The position numbers and the translations under genes were made by a program. From assembly GCA_947044405.1 (NCBI GenBank), contig CAMRHE010000017.1, positions 12,471,353 to 12,535,352 of the forward strand: a stretch of DNA of 64,000 bases, in the 5' to 3' direction. The first letter of the stretch is position 1. Every line of letters begins with the position of its first letter. This stretch comes from Leptodactylus fallax. Lineage: Eukaryota > Chordata > Amphibia > Anura > Leptodactylidae. A model generated the notes under the pieces. That model searched no databases. It worked only from the letters and a program-made list of their open reading frames with translations, and was not told the DNA's origin. Positions 1 to 11,465 of the stretch are shown here, one piece after another.

Positions 1-1935
1 AGGTAGGGTTAGCTGAAGACTGACTCTTACACTTCTATGACTCATACACCACTTGTACATCTACCAAATGGCAGCCCAGTAGAGCCAAACACACCATGAG
101 GGGCACAGTCTTCTGCCACTTTGTTTCAGTGGCCAATGGGGGTCATAGCACCTGGACCCTCAACAATCAAAACTTCTAAAGTGTCCATGTTAAAATATGG
201 AATATACAGTGGGTAGAGTACTTCTGAAAAGTATCCGTACATATTAGATTAATGTCAGGAAAATGTGTATCGGGGTGTCCTGACTTTCCTCCGATGGCAG
301 ATGTTGGTGGAAAATAGAAACTTCCCCATGCTTGGTCATTTTGTCTTCAAGAGAGATAAGCCACCACCAAGGGGTTTGGCAGTGGATTACTCCCCTTTCC
401 CGATTGAGGACCCATGTACACTTAGCCCATCGGAGTGTTCCTATGTGTGGGGGGGGTCCGTTAGAATAGCAGTTGGTTTGGCCAAAAGGTGTAGAGTTCA
501 TAACCAGCTTGAGTATGTTCTTCTCTCATGGACAACTTTCTGGAGACAAACGACTTTGGGGAATCTTTTGTGTTGACCTACTCTTAACACAAGAGTTATA
601 AAAAGAGTTTAATGAGTGTCTGAGAGTCTTCACTAAGTGGAACATCTTATGGAAGCGGTGCACATCTCAGACATTTTATTTCCCAGAAGTCTTTGTTAAA
701 TTGACACCACAGTCACTTAGAGGTCACACCTAGGAAAGCTCTCAGAAGAAATTACGTATCTAGAGGAACATGGGAACACTTTGTTCCAGGTCCACTTTTT
801 GGTAAATAACATCCCATAATTGGAACATTTTGAGTAGAATTTGATTACTTAATTTCGCCGGCCCTCATTCATTTCTCTCCACTTAATTAGATGAAAGCTG
901 CAAACGGCTTTTAGGTAGCAATCCTGTGATTTATGGCCTCCAGGTAATAAAATAAGAAATGAATAAATCTCTGCGTGGTCTAATAAAGGAACATTAACAG
1001 CGTTGAAGATAAATCACTCACACTATCCTCATTATTACTCTAATACCTGACACTTAAAGTATATTTCAAGATGACATATATGATGTATTGAAAGCAGCCT
1101 TCAACTTTTTGCTCAGCTCTTTCATATGGGTGGTAGGTTTATGTAGTATAACAGACATATAGGAAAATTGATTAGCATCAAGCCATGATCTTGGGCTACC
1201 AAAATTTCTGGGAGAAGGGTCAACTATTGTCTACTTTCATCCCAAGTAGGAAGACACATCCGTGCTGGAATTTCTAGGTCAAGGTCAAAAATAAGGGAAA
1301 CCATAAAAATTAGCAATTTTGAAGATGTAAGCCGAGCAGAAAGTAAGGAACGTTGGTCATGATGAAGTCAACATTGCTTGCGAAATACGGGCCAGTTGGC
1401 ATGCAGGGACTTCTCACACAGGGGTACGATATTGTTGCTTAACACAGTCTGAATAGTCATGGTTGACAGGTGACAGTGATGGATCTACTTGGGTTGCTTT
1501 CTCTATCTTTTTCCCTGATCTGGAGAGCACACCCTTAGGAATATTTTTGGCCTCACTATGGTACTCACTATGTACACTACACTGTCTGTAGCGACACCAC
1601 TTCTGAAGACTTTTCAAAGAAACGTCACACATTTGCAGCCATACTGTACACTCCACTCCCGTTGTCAAGAAGTGTAAATTCTTTTATCATCCCATATATC
1701 TGCCTACATGAGGAATGCCTGTGAGTTCCTGCTAGGTCTGGTTACCTGAGTCTTTCCCAACCACGCATGACGCCCAAGGCCACAAACCATAATAGTCATG
1801 ATCACGCCTAGAGAGAGTAATTCCACCAACTTACAGCAAGAGAAAACACTAGCAACATCAATAATTGGTGGTGTAGGAACAGCATCAATTTAAGAACATT
1901 TGGGGGGATTTATTAAGACTGGTGTTTAATAGATC
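1..1935. other. No gene recognised; AT-rich unassigned DNA
   Basis: I see no gene, splice-supported exon or clear repeat boundary in this stretch. The ORFs of 84-103 codons at 244-576 and 1414-1668 have no recognisable domain or splice context and look like chance frames. Confidence 0.5.
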
Positions 1936-1941
1936 AGTCTT

Positions 1942-2139
1942 AGGCCACTTTCACACGGTAAGTATTTCGTCAGTATTTTCCATCAGTACTTGTAAGACAA
2001 AATTAAGTGTGGGTCCAAAACACTACAGTGGCCCAAATCTTTCTATTAAGACTTTTTCTTTGTATAGGTTGCACTTCTGGTTTTGGCTCGCAAATACTGA
2101 TGCAAAATACTGATCAAATACTGACCATGTGAAAGTGGC
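1942..2139. mobile_element. Foldback MITE, about 200 bp
   Basis: The left end reads GGCCACTTTCACACGGTAAG. The right end reads CTGACCATGTGAAAGTGGCT, its imperfect reverse complement, and the pairing continues inward (CAGTATTTT against AAAATACTGATC). There is no coding capacity. The length and full-length inverted symmetry fit a non-autonomous DNA transposon. The superfamily cannot be set because the target duplication is unclear. Confidence 0.75.
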
Positions 2140-2149
2140 TTAGATAAGG

Positions 2150-2404
2150 GTGTGTTCACAGCTGCATCATTCTGGAAGGAAGGGTTAAACAGTAAAGATG
2201 GTCCATCTAATGACAGGGAACAATGGATCCCGAGGGTTGACTATTGACTATAATGGGGTCCTTCCTTCAGGTATCCACTGTTTTCTCTTCGGAATTGTTG
2301 CGTGAAACAGTTCGGCATGACATTGCTGGACAAAACGTCCTGCTACACAATTTCAGACAGACTCTTCTCTGGACAGACACTGGCAGAAATGTGAACATAG
2401 CCTA
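2150..2404. mobile_element. Candidate MITE with weak GTTCACA termini
   Basis: The segment begins GTGTGTTCACAGC and ends AAATGTGAACATAGCCTAAC, giving short imperfect inverted ends. The interior contains GACTATAATGGGGTCC, a phrase that recurs in related form inside the elements near 37560 and 45200. It lies directly beside the foldback MITE at 1942-2139. The boundaries are approximate. Confidence 0.4.
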
Positions 2405-3476
2405 ACAGGAGCATTGGAGTGAGAAGCACCAAATTTATCAAAAGGCATTTACTGTACATCTGACAGCAGTCCATGAGCAAGTACAGATTGTCGTGTGCCA
2501 AAATTTGCAACTTTTTATGCCAACTTCTGGTGTTAAAGGAATCATAAATTTCTTTTTATCAGCCACAATGAGATTTTTGGGTTGGGGGATCACAATGCCC
2601 CTTCAAAGACCACATCATCTCGACGTCCTGAGGTCTTCCTGAAAGCTTCCAGTCCTAATACGTCCATCCATTAAGCTCCCATTTATTAGTGACAGCCATT
2701 TCTCTGGCTGTCGCAGTCTGTTTAGCAGAATTTTTCTTCCTTTTTTTTTAACACTCGCTTCAAAAATATTATTTTCCTTGTCTTATTGTGCAATAATAAT
2801 AAATGGAACTATATTTTCATTCGGCTGTTTTATCCCGAAGCAACAGAGCATTACATTAATTGACTTGTCTTATTAATTCAATAAGCTGCTTCTAAGATGA
2901 AATGCTGGGCTATGCTCGCCTGTTTTAGCACTTTTTGGCTGTTAGAAGAAAGGCTTTAAGGCTCAAACTGTTCAGATGTTTTGCACACTTCACTGAATAA
3001 TTTAATGCTCTGCTGAATGTGGAATTACTACAAACTGCGACTTTTTCAAGGAGTTATCATTTAATTTTTCATTGCATGCTACGACAAGAAAACACTTAAC
3101 ACTTTCTACATAAAACACATGTACCGCGAGACGTGAACTGAATACACCGCACGTCTAATAGATTAGGAAACTTCAGCCGGGCAATGAGGTGAGTTACAAA
3201 CTATGACTGCTATGGGGCAAGGTAGCAAGGAGAGCATGAGATCCAGAAGGAAATATTTGCTTCCAGAACTGCCGCCGAGTCTCGGTTTACTGAGCCGGAA
3301 ATGAGTTACAAAGGGTGAAACAAGTGTTTATAGAGCTTATGTGCTCTAGCTGAATGTAATAGACGGGCAGGTGCAGCAGAGCTGAGCTTGTTGACTGCAA
3401 CTGGCACAACTCAGAGTGATATGACATTTAAATGCCTGATAAGTCATTTAGGCACTGCTAACATTGGCTTCCATTA
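2405..3476. other. Low-repeat AT-rich DNA, possible conserved non-coding element at 2690-3060
   Basis: There is no gene or repeat here that I recognise. Positions 2690-3060 are AT-rich and free of obvious transposon ends. They contain a C/EBP-like TTGTGCAAT and homeodomain-type ATTAAT/TTAATT cores. This texture is common in vertebrate regulatory islands, but function is inference only. Confidence 0.25.
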
Positions 3477-3913
3477 TTAAAGAGGACCTTTCACCACCTC
3501 CAACAAATCCAGCGCTTTACATCACTTAATAGGTGCTGCTCCACTGAATCGGGCACAGTTGGAATTGTTTCTCTAGCCCCCACCATTCCTGAGCAATCAG
3601 TGCTGTTAGTTTTGGTGCCTGATGTGCTATTTAGGCTCTGCACTGTCAGGAGGGCGGGGTCAGACAGGAGCAGACAAGGGGTGTGATTCTGAGCTCTGAC
3701 ACTTGCTGCCTCTGATTGGAACTCTGAATCACGCCCCCTGCCTGACACCGCCCTTCTGACATTACAGAGCTTAAATAGCGCATCAGGCACCAAAACTAAC
3801 TGCACTTGCAGCTCAGGAATGGTGACGGCTAGAGAGAAAATTCCAACTGTGGAGCAGCAGCTATTAGATGGTAAGAACTAGAATTGGTGGAGGTCATGAA
3901 AGGTCCTCTTTAA
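3477..3913. mobile_element. T2/Kolobok-like foldback MITE A, TTAA-flanked
   Basis: TTAA (3477-3480) is followed by AGAGGACCTTTCACC. The right end reads TGAAAGGTCCTCT followed by TTAA (3910-3913). Most of the element pairs with itself: the GGTGCCTGATGTGCTATTTA region (about 3616) matches the reverse complement of TAAATAGCGCATCAGGCACC (about 3773). No transposase is encoded, so the 104-codon ORF inside it is a by-product. TTAA duplication plus TTAAAG-type ends fits T2/Kolobok or piggyBac-like elements; T2 is preferred for the end motif. Confidence 0.8.
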
Positions 3914-4246
3914 TGGGAGTCTGTCACCATATCAACCCAGCTACGCAGATAGATAGGTTAGGGTCACCTGAACCAGTGTTTACCCCTTGTGAATCGGTGC
4001 CTCTATTGATCAGATATTGCTGTTTTTGGCAATGAGCTCTTTGGAGTAATGAGGGCGTTGCCGCTTATATCTTTGGAGTACTGGCAATGGCCTTGTCGCT
4101 CCAAAGAGCTTGTTTGCATATTGACAAAAACAGCAATATCTCAGAAACAAAGGCACCAATTTACAAGGAGAAAATATTGTTCGATTCAGGTGACTATTTA
4201 TCTAGCTGGTTTGATATGTTGGATTCTGGTGAGACACTCCCTTTAA
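3910..4246. mobile_element. Foldback MITE B, TTAA-flanked, abutting A and C
   Basis: It begins TTAATGGGAGTCTGTCACCA and ends TGGTGAGACACTCCCTTTAA. Interior arms pair: GATATTGCTGTTTTTG against CAAAAACAGCAATATCT, and AGCTCTTTGGAG against CTCCAAAGAGCT. The left TTAA is the same four bases as the right TTAA of MITE A, and its right TTAA is the left TTAA of MITE C. There is no coding capacity. Confidence 0.75.
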
Positions 4247-4671
4247 AGGGAACCTGTGAACCAAATCATCCACAGATCCCTATGGACTGGTGGTATAGTG
4301 TCCCAAATCGCCCTATCCTAACACTGTCTATGGCTAGACATTAAAAAAAATTCTATATATTCTATATACTTACCTGACTCCTTCTACTCCCAGCACTTGC
4401 ACCGTTCTTTACTGAAGCCGGAGTATTACTCCTCACCTTCTCTTCTCTCCAAGGTCTGGCGCATGCGCAGTGAACTTGACGCATATTTCCCTGGCTTCAA
4501 TGCACAGGCGACAGGAACGCCATAGATGAGTCCAAAGAGAAGTATAAAGGTTTTTTGTTTCAATTGCGCCATGGACAGTGTTAGAAAAGGGTTATTTGGG
4601 ACACCAAGCCATTGGTTATAAGGACCTGTGGGAGGTTTGGTCTAGAAAAGTATGTGACAAGTTCCCTTTAA
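4243..4671. mobile_element. T2/Kolobok-like foldback MITE C, TTAA-flanked
   Basis: It begins TTAAAGGGAACCTGTGAACC and ends TGTGACAAGTTCCCTTTAA. Inner arms match: GGACTGGTGGTATAGTGTCCC against the complement of the GGGACACCAAGCC region near 4600, and CTAACACTGTC against GACAGTGTTAG. The middle holds a GCGCATGCGC palindrome (about 4460). No ORF of note. Confidence 0.75.
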
Positions 4672-6356
4672 AGGAGCTATGATGGCTCAATTTAATCGAG
4701 AACCGGAACCCTCTCCTACTCTATGGAATGTAAGGCCAGCAGTGGACTTCTGCTGCACCAAGGATCTCACATTAGATGACATCACAACACCAGGCACAGT
4801 GATGTCACCAGCTATAACACAAGGGTCACAGCTTTTTCAGTCTGTCACCTCTAATGACCTCACTATAGTGACCCCTCCCTACACTAATGTGAAGTCATAT
4901 GTAATATTTTGGTTTTGTTTGTCTTTTTTACAGTCCTGTAGCTTTTTCTGCTTTATTTCCCGAATTTTCTAACACCAATTAATCTGGCATAACATAAATG
5001 CAGAGCGATTTTTAGATTAGCAATGAAGTCAGACTTCTTTCTCGCAGTTATGCTAATGCAACCACAAAGTCTTAATAGGAGCGCACACAGAGACCTAACA
5101 ATGATAAACAGTTGTTATGTAGGAGAGATACACCAGACATAGATGGCGTCTGCAAGCATCACTTATCTTCCCTCCATGTGAACAGGGCTGCCCAATTCCA
5201 TCAGCAATTAGATTCCCGCGGGTCAATTACTGATACATGCCAGCTGCAGAAGCCGTCTTGCCAAATTAGGAGGATTCTGTTTCTTCATTTATTGAAGGTA
5301 TTCCTTTTGTTTCCTCCTTAGACTTTTACTCTGCAGAGCCTTCGTCTTGTATTGCTCCCTATATCTTAATCTCAGAATTCAGGTGTTTCATTTGGTCTCA
5401 TTGCCCCCAGTTTATAAACTCCAGCCCCTAGCCATGCAGTCGCGGTGACAAATATTGGTGACATAATGGCCGATTCTCTGGAGTTCAATGAATCCCAGCC
5501 TGGTCCCGTAATAAGAGCCGCTGTTGTGACGTTTCTTCCCCCTAGATATTCCACCATGAATTGTGAGTGGTATTATTGAGAAGTGGAAGGCAGGGGTATA
5601 GTTGGGGGGTAACTGGGGCATGTGCCCAGGATACTGGTTGTTGCAGGGGGTGCTAACAAGACATTTTCATATATTTAGATACAGAGTAAGTCTCCTTGCA
5701 CTTGACAATGTGCAGGCCGCCGGCTGTGATTGAGCAGCACGGGCGCTGGACGGGCGGCACACGGTAGTCGTCCGTATGCCACCCGTGCACCAGCCATGCT
5801 TCCATGGCCCCATTCATTCAATGGGGGCCACGAAGCACAGCCACAAAACTGGACCGGAATAGGAAAAACCTGGATAGCGCACTGACCTAGCACACGGGTG
5901 CAAGGGTCCTAAGAGCAGAGAACGGAACATCTGCCCCAGGTAAAGGAAGGCTCTGGTGGAAGGAACCGCAGCAGCTCAATCACAAAATGCAGGTGGACCT
6001 TATAAAGTTACAGAGCGAGGGGTGCTGAGGGCTTAGGTGCATAGTACATAAAAGCCGCCAATACTCTGCTGACTCCATAACTGCCTCTTCTGGCTTTCAC
6101 ATCAGTCGGGAGTTTTATGGCATGGGTTTCCATGGCCGAGCAGCTACACGGCACGCAAGTCTTACATCAACAAGCACAATGCCAAGCGTCGGATGGAGTG
6201 GTGTAAAGCACAATGTCTCCACGGGATCTGGAGCAGAGGAAACAATGGTTGATGAATTTGGTCCTTTAAAGGAAATCATGGAGAGATCATAGAATTCAGT
6301 ACTAAATACGAGGAAGTATTCACCAGCATCAGAGGCTTCGACATAATAAAGAACCC
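4672..6356. other. Unassigned DNA with old repeat fragments
   Basis: I recognise no gene. The stretch near 5690-5890 (CCATTCATTCAATGGGGGCC and surroundings) has the texture of an eroded GC-rich MITE, but no paired ends could be fixed. The ORFs here are short and unsupported. Confidence 0.4.
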
Positions 6357-6459
6357 AAAAGTTCCAGCAGAAGACAACCCCATTTGGTGGAGACTTGGTG
6401 CCGATCCTCTTAGTACTAGGGTCTCCACCTAATGGGGTTGTCTTCTGCTGTAACTTTTT
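6357..6459. repeat. Long near-perfect hairpin, about 38-bp arms
   Basis: The left arm (6357-6394) includes CAGCAGAAGACAACCCCAT. The right arm (6421-6459) includes ATGGGGTTGTCTTCTGCTG, its exact reverse complement, and pairing extends outward to AAAGTT/AACTTT and inward to GGTGGAGAC/GTCTCCACC. The loop is about 26 nt. It may be a miniature foldback element or an inverted duplication. No TTAA or other target duplication was identified. Confidence 0.8.
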
Positions 6460-7179
6460 GATGATTCACAGATAACCTATAAGATGTTGTTGATGATACG
6501 TCCTCTGTGTACAATGTTCTCTTGCGGACCCAAGGCACTGCCGTCCGACGCTCAGCCCAAGCACACTTTTTTGCGTGGTCACGATCGGCCTCGCCTAACC
6601 ATCATGTAGAAATCTGGTTAAATTAGAAACAAAAATCTGTGGTCTGCGTTTTACTGGGCTCTCCGAACTAAAAATGCAAGCTTGTTCCCTGTGCGATATG
6701 CCTTTTGGCACTTTCCACAGTAAGCTATATTTATAGGCTCACCTGTGCCAGAGTAATTAAAACATTGCAAATTAAAAGAGAGACAAACGTCGCTTATTCA
6801 CATTGCTGGAGACCTAACAAAGGCTCAAATGATATTCTAAGAGACAAAAAAACGCTCTTGTATAGGGAGGACATATCCCAGTCTTTTAATAAAATTTAAT
6901 ACAGCCTTTAAGAGCATGTGTTTTTTTTTAACCATTTGATCTATGTGTCTCCATGGTAACAGACTACAAACTAACCTTGTGTAGTCTGATCATGAAGTCA
7001 TGTGTTAATTCAATCTTCTTGCTAAGGGACAAGCTGTAGAAGAATGGGAGGTGGAAGGAAGTAACATGTAAGAAAAAGAACAGGATCAAACTACACATAG
7101 ACATAAAGCCATAGAGACACGTAGGTCTGTATAGGAGCTGGATACAGAAAACGGTGGGGTAGTTTTTAGTGAACATACT
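6460..7179. other. No gene recognised
   Basis: Unique-looking AT-rich DNA downstream, on the minus strand, of the exon at 7180-7477. The short ORFs present have no support. Confidence 0.4.
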
Positions 7180-7477
7180 AGATTTCAGTCAGTTGACAAC
7201 TTTATTCTCTATATTAATACTGACAATGAGTAGTTCAAAAAATATTTAAGTGTAAGGACTGTGCCCCATCCGAGTACATTTATATACTTTCCGAATACAT
7301 CAGTTCCTCATCTCCAAATTCCTGTCTGTAGGGGGCAGACCCTCTTTCCAAGCGCCTCAGAGCATCCGTATGTGCTGCTTCCATAGTATGTTTGTAAGCT
7401 TTGTGTATTAAGCTTTTTATTGTAGTCCTTCTATATTGTTGTGCATTGAATTTCTTTCCATTCACTGCTTTGTGCAC
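7180..7477 (-). CDS. Probable last exon of an unidentified minus-strand gene
   Basis: Read on the minus strand, a TATGCAG acceptor is followed at 7477 by an in-phase frame of 65 codons ending at a TAA (7280-7282). About 75 nt further on lies an AATAAA poly(A) signal (7201-7206 in window coordinates). The peptide is charged and predicted helical, beginning VHKAVNGKKF and ending GDEELMYSESI, with an RRTTIKSLIHKAYKH stretch. Its composition is much more protein-like than neighbouring ORFs. I do not recognise the family. The polypyrimidine tract before the acceptor is weak, and upstream exons were not located, so it could also be a retained fragment. The ORF continues 8 codons upstream of the acceptor to a methionine, which I take as intronic. 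Confidence 0.45.
7201..7206 (-). promoter_or_regulatory. Candidate poly(A) signal AATAAA
   Basis: TTTATT on the plus strand is AATAAA on the minus strand, in the context AGAATAAAGTTGTC. It lies about 75 nt beyond the stop codon of the candidate exon, a typical position for a short 3' UTR. Confidence 0.5.
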
Positions 7478-7786
7478 CTGCATACCCACAATGGGCCCCA
7501 AGCACAGAGATCACCCCTAACGTTAGATTTTGTTACATGAGACTCACTAGTTCAATACAAAGCATTATGTTTACCCGAAGGCTTTGTCTCCACTGCCAAA
7601 TGCATACCAGCTAGGCAGAACTTGCGAAAAGCATTTGCTCAGCTGCCGGCCCATGGGGCTCGACAACAATCAGATGATTTCTTGCCCACATGCAATATTA
7701 ACACTTTCCTGCAAATGGACGGTACAGTACATAGTATTAGAAGGCAATGACATTAGAGCAGATGTAGAGACGTGCATGAAAATACA

Positions 7787-8260
7787 ACACTGTGCAAATG
7801 TTTTAGGCAAGTGTGGGAAAAATACTGCAAAGTAAGAACGCTTTCAGAAATAGAAGGGTTAATAGATTGTTTTTGTGAATTAGCAAAATGAAGTGAATGA
7901 GGAAAAGAGAAATGTAAATTCCATCAATATTTGGGGTGACCTTTGCCCTTTGGAGGAGGAGTCCTGGAAGTGATGATCCGGCCCCCACAGATATAGCCCT
8001 GATCTCATCATCATCCAGTCTGTCTGGGATGACATGAAGAGACAGAAGGATTGGAGCAAGCCTACATCCACAGAAGATCTGTGCTTAGTCCTCCAAGATG
8101 GCGGGAACAACCTCCCTGCAGAGTTCTGCCAAAAACTGTCTGCAAGTACCGAGAAGAACTGATAGAAGGCAAAGGGCAAAGGTCACACCAAATATTGATG
8201 GGATTTACATTTCTCTTTTCTTCATTCCCTTCATTTTGTTAATGGACACAAATAAACTAT
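7787..8260 (+). mobile_element. Tc1-derived non-autonomous element, copy 1 (right end lost)
   Basis: The left end reads CTGTGCAAATGTTTTAGGCA, followed by AAGAACGCTTTCAGAAATAG. Homologous sequence recurs at 45051-46231 and 56691-57229. Around 7960-8160 the plus strand resembles the C-terminal end of a Tc1-family transposase in degraded form: SVWDDMKRQKDWSKPTST and then EDLCLVLQDGGNNLPAEF. Most of the transposase gene, including two of the three catalytic residues, is absent. The right inverted repeat is missing; homology stops near 8260. The ORFs across it are relics. Confidence 0.75.
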
Positions 8261-8280
8261 CAAATAGGTATATTACGGTC

Positions 8281-8735
8281 TTTTGCCACCATAGATCACA
8301 GGGATATCACCATCTTTCACTACTATAAATTACAGGGATGTTGCTATTTTTCACTACCCTAGATCATCAGGGATATTACTATATTTACTATATCACCAAT
8401 ACCAACTATCATCTATCTATGCACACACCATATTACCCATATCACCATATTACTATCTATATCTATCTATCTATCTTGCACACACCATTACCCTATATCA
8501 CCATATTACTATCTATATCTATCTATCTATCTATCTATCTATGCACACACCATATTACCCTATATCACCAGGAATATCAACATTTTTCCCAACCCTAGGT
8601 TACCAGAGATAATCCTATCTTTCACTATCTATGATCACCAGAACTATTACCAGTGACCTCTTCATTATCCTAGATCATCATTGATTTACCATTTTTCACT
8701 ACTCTAGATCACAAGAGCTACTGTCAGTGACTTAT
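8281..8735 (+). repeat. Degenerate minisatellite with TATC microsatellite core
   Basis: Imperfect units of about 50 bp share the phrase AGATCA(C/T)CAGGGATAT..CA followed by TTTCACTACCCT, for example near 8293, 8361, 8628 and 8705. Between them are TATC runs (8455-8475 and 8511-8541) and repeated CACACCATATTACCCATATC phrases. Copies are diverged, so this is old. The 86-codon ORF across it is low-complexity. Confidence 0.65.
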
Positions 8736-8739
8736 TCAC

Positions 8740-9870
8740 TGGCCTATAATATTGCCTAGAATAAAATACATCATGAAAATTTGGTGCTTTCCATTGCAGA
8801 TCTTCCATGGGTTATTATCAAGATTCTTGCCTGGGTTTGGTTAGTGTTATTTCATTGCTTGACTAGGCAGATTTTCATTTCCAGGGGGCCCAGGCAAGCT
8901 TTATGGAAACCCCAATAGCAGCGGTAATGGTGGCCATATTGGTCACTATTATAAAACTGAAGAGAATTTGTAAAAACTGGACAGAAAAGCTCAAGGCTAT
9001 ATTTTTTTTCTTAGGAGGGATTGCTCGTTTTACCAAAAGTTTAAGGACATTTGCCAACCTTACCCTTTTCTTTGTCCTCAAATGACCCTTTTTCGTCCAA
9101 AGTTTGCAAAAATGTCATCTCTTTTCTGGTCCACTGCCCTAGAATAACAGGTCCGTAGGTAGGTATTCACACCTAACCAACGTTTCTGCACTTCACTACG
9201 CGGAAGTCGCCTACCTCTATAGTACAGGGGATAAAGGAAGTTGCTGAAATGTTATACATATATTGGTGTACTGCCTCCTGCTGGAGAAAAGATGTTATGC
9301 GACTGGCGTGCGACTAATTTGGAACATTCTGTAAAGCCATCCTGTAGCTTTCATTTTACAGAAACAGAAGGAACGTTCCAGATGATGCGAATAATCTGTC
9401 CTCATTTCATGCAACAGATGAAAATACGATGACAGGAAGTTGAGCGTGTGCGTGCGGATAATGTATTGGAGTTCTGCATTTGTCTTTGTGGATTTAATTC
9501 TCTCATTTGTCTTCTTCTCCCTCAAACATCTGTAAATGCCATATTTCGGAGTGTAAGCAAAGCAAAGACGCGTGCTAAAGTGACAGAGCGCCGCAGACGT
9601 CCACGGCGGCGTGCAGCTCCCACTACCATGCTGTAGTCTCCGAGTGTGCGCCTTTGTCAGAAACAATCATACACTCGCATGTGTACAGTAAAAGCTTTGC
9701 ACCCTCAGGAGCCGCCATGACCTCTTTAAATACGGAATTCCTGCTATTTTTTTTCTTCTATGGAAATGACATTCGTGTTGTAATAAGATGAGCTTATCAA
9801 AGGAATGTTGTATAGATGTAGCAGTCCTGACTGTGTCATTGTTTGATGCAATGTCATTCTATACAAATAT
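8740..9870. other. Unassigned DNA
   Basis: I found no supported gene. The overlapping ORFs at 8875-9085 (both strands) and 9295-9666 lack domains and splice context. Confidence 0.4.
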
Positions 9871-9872
9871 GG

Positions 9873-10196
9873 AAATTTCATACAAATGATTATGTAAAAA
9901 TATGGAAAAATAATTGTAGCATGCTCCAATGGAGTCCATATGGCGGTATTCTTCCCTAGAGGCAAATCTCCATACATACAGCACTCTATGGAGCCTATAC
10001 AGCAGCAGATAGGGACCTGTACAGGCTTTGTGCATATAACCCTGCTGGTACTACATATGCCACAGTATGATGTTTCACTGCATGCCATACATGGGGGATA
10101 TACTCCCCATAAGGCATGTATATACATTCAGAGTCTGATGGAGCATGCTACAATTTTTTTATTTTTTTCTTTACAAAATCCTCTGTATATCTTTGT
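9873..10196. mobile_element. Foldback MITE
   Basis: The left arm includes ATTGTAGCATGCTCCA (about 9912). The right arm includes TGGAGCATGCTACAAT (about 10138), an exact reverse complement. Pairing extends into flanking A-rich/T-rich tracts (GTAAAAATATGG..; ..TTTTTTCTTTACAAAAT). The interior holds partly symmetric CATATGG and CATGCC phrases. The 127-codon and 86-codon ORFs lying over this near-palindrome on opposite strands are not genes. Confidence 0.7.
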
Positions 10197-10435
10197 ATAA
10201 AATTGGAGTAATTTCTTATGCACCTCTAGGTGGGCCCCATCACCGCTGTATACATAAGGCTTTACATAATAGTAGTTGCCCCTGCTATTACAGCTCTGTC
10301 CTAGTCACTTGAAGCAGTGAGCTGCAATACCAGACATGACCACTATAAAATGTCTGGAGCTGTGCCTAGAAAACAAGGATGCCTTCAATCAGCTGATCAA
10401 TGGGAGTCCAGTGAGTCTGACCCCTTCCTCTGATT

Positions 10436-11465
10436 TAAAGGGAATGTGTCCCAAGAAAATAAACTTTTTTTTTTTTTTTTTAAACAAAGTTTTTAATTGA
10501 AACATATTTTTGAGGATTTTTTTTTATTTTTTTCTTATTTGCCATGTCATGATCTATAATTGTATTTCAGTACCGGGCCAATTTCTGGTTCAGGACCAAA
10601 TACATTTTTGGGTTTTTTGTATGTGTGGTTTTGAGGGCTATAACATTTTTATCATTTGCGTTACTCAATTAATTTCTGCGTCTTTTTTCGGGGACACCTA
10701 GGGCTTTATTTTTATGTTGTTTTTATTTTTGTATGTTTTTCTAATATCCAGGAAAATATAAACAAAAGAGGAGGGAAAAGATGTCTGGTTTTCACTTCTC
10801 ATTTTTTTAAATTTAAAATCACAAAGAGGTACTAAAAAACGTTATAAAATAGTTTTTCCTCTCTGTTACGGTAAGTTTTATTTTGTATTGTGCCAAAACC
10901 TGTGATGAGGGCGTGTTATTGGCGTATTTTATTTATTCTTTTCATTATTTTACTTTAATTTTTATTTTTTACTTTTCTACTTCTTCCTTTCTTTACTTTC
11001 TTACATTGTGTCCCCATAAGGTCATTATAGACCTTTTTTTTTTTTTTTGGTAGGGGGGTGGCTAATTTCCCCTGTAACTGGAGCTGATACATTTAGCCCC
11101 AGTTGCAGGAGGAATACAGCCTCCTGTCCATAACTACAGAGCTGATCTGGATCCTATAGGATCCAAATCAGCTCTAACAGACTCTGATCCTGGCGGATCA
11201 TGTGATCGCTGGGTCAGAAGGGAAGCCACATCGGTGACTCCCATAGCTGTGCTCACTGAGTGATCGGGAAGGCAGGGACGGTAATAAACCATCCCTGCCT
11301 TCTCTAGGGGAGCTCCGGCTGTACTTAAAGCCAGCTCCCCAGTTCTGCAGCTGCACAATTTTGTGCAGCTCCTTAAAACTGCAAGGACATACCGATACGT
11401 CCTTGCAGAACAAGAGAGCCACTCTCTGGATGTAAAGACTCTATGGGCGGTCCGGAAGTGGTTAA
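10436..11465. mobile_element. Probable old TTAA-ended DNA-transposon derivative
   Basis: It starts TTAAAGGGAATGTGTCCCAA, the end type shared with the elements at 4243 and 35838. It ends in GTCCGGAAGTGGTTAA at about 11465. The interior is long T-rich DNA (10470-10990) followed by GC-richer DNA with short inverted motifs (CTGATCTGGATCCTATAGGA and GATCCAAATCAG, 11139-11173). No transposase frame is visible. Boundaries are inferred from the TTAA ends, and the two halves could be different elements. Confidence 0.4.

Noticed and set aside
7880..8242. ORFs of 60-99 codons recurring near 8.0, 45.5 and 57.0 kb with similar peptides
   Set aside because: The similarity comes from the shared Tc1-derived element. 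Only the plus-strand transposase-tail frame has meaning, and it is broken.
9744..10200. Opposed 127- and 86-codon ORFs
   Set aside because: They lie across an inverted-repeat element and mirror each other.
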